NCBI GenBank assembly: GCA_030847615.1
Contig: JAUMIR010000001.1
Location: 257,179,187 to 257,243,186 of the forward strand
From: Gambelia wislizenii
Taxonomy: Eukaryota; Chordata; Lepidosauria; Squamata; Crotaphytidae
Length of the DNA stretch: 64,000 bases
Reading direction: 5' to 3'
Numbering within the stretch: the first letter of the stretch is position 1; each line of letters opens with the position of its first letter. The notes beneath the pieces were generated by a model. It had not been told where the DNA came from. It was given only the letters and a program-made list of their open reading frames with translations, and did no database searches. Position numbers and translations under genes: made by a program. Below are positions 63,623-64,000 of the stretch, piece by piece.

Positions 63623-64000
63623 AAAGACATAGCACAAAAGGAAAAGTGGAGGGGGAGGGAACAAGAAACTTTTTTTCTGGCTGCTGCAGAACAAGCAGAA
63701 ATCCATGTGGCACTTTTATCACTATCATCACTCTTGCACCTATTTTTACGGTTATTGAAGGCACTGCAACCCTTCCAGAAAGTAGACATCCCTACTCAGT
63801 TGATGCTTGCAAGTCAGTATGAGGTATGCAGATGTGTATTGTGAAAATGTTTGACATCCAGGGAGCCGAATGAAGAGAACACAGAAGGATGAATAAGAAT
63901 GAGATGGAAAAGACTGAGCAAGTTTCCTTAATTCAAAAGTCCAAAGGGAGAATGGGCAGCAGCAGGACAGTCGGGGACCTTGTGGGTGAAGTTCCAGTGC
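63623..64000. other. No feature recognised
   Basis: Single-copy-looking DNA up to the window edge. Confidence 0.4.

Overview
This is a window of vertebrate nuclear DNA, most likely from a squamate reptile (an iguanian-type lizard is plausible; species not determinable). The evidence is the repeat fauna: a SINE built from 5S rRNA (5S-Sauria type), tRNA SINEs ending in the Bov-B-like tail with (CAA)n, Bov-B, CR1, L1 and L2-like LINE remains, Penelope-like elements, and a large set of non-autonomous DNA transposons. I find no convincing host protein-coding exon, tRNA gene, rRNA gene or CRISPR array. The window reads as intergenic or deep-intronic DNA. All recognisable coding sequence is decayed transposon protein (L1 ORF2, CR1 reverse transcriptase, Bov-B, Penelope GIY-YIG endonuclease, mariner transposase).

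Layout. 0-5.5 kb: an interrupted CR1, an L1 3' end, a SINE, a GGGGTTGTCTA-type MITE and two Tigger-like MITEs. 5.8-15.2 kb: CR1 tails, SINEs, a second GGGGTTGTCTA element and three Penelope-like insertions, one splitting a SINE. 16.7-29.3 kb: a dense set of foldback MITEs, many sharing termini like GGACATTATCAGAC, with Tigger-like MITEs and a CR1 interrupted by a hAT. 30-34.5 kb: another GGGGTTGTCTA element, then a MITE split by an antisense solo LTR and a SINE, and a foldback. 34.8-37.0 kb: a 2.2-kb hAT-type element carrying five nested passengers, inserted in a Bov-B. 37.4-40.6 kb: the best preserved CR1, a second CR1 tail and the 5S-Sauria SINE. 40.7-42.0 kb: a GC-rich terminal-inverted-repeat element with long internal foldback. 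45.3-48.1 kb: a Tigger-like element swollen by a 74-bp GC-rich tandem array. 48.1-54.7 kb: MITEs, a CpG-rich LTR-like block with seven CACGTG motifs, an L1 remnant and a mariner fragment. 57.9-60.6 kb: a second copy of the 34.8-kb composite hAT. The rest up to 64 kb is mostly unrecognised single-copy-looking DNA plus one more MITE.

The strongest observations are: (1) two insertions of the same composite hAT, each with a perfect 8-bp target duplication and carrying the same passengers in the same order; (2) a 74-bp array in which every unit combines a 15-17-bp perfect hairpin with a G-quadruplex-capable run on the opposite strand, all bounded by Tigger-like termini and TA; (3) a shared short terminal sequence with 3-bp target duplications on at least ten elements whose interiors are unrelated. 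Boundaries and target duplications were read by eye. Family names are assigned from termini, duplication length and recognisable protein fragments, not from a database search.
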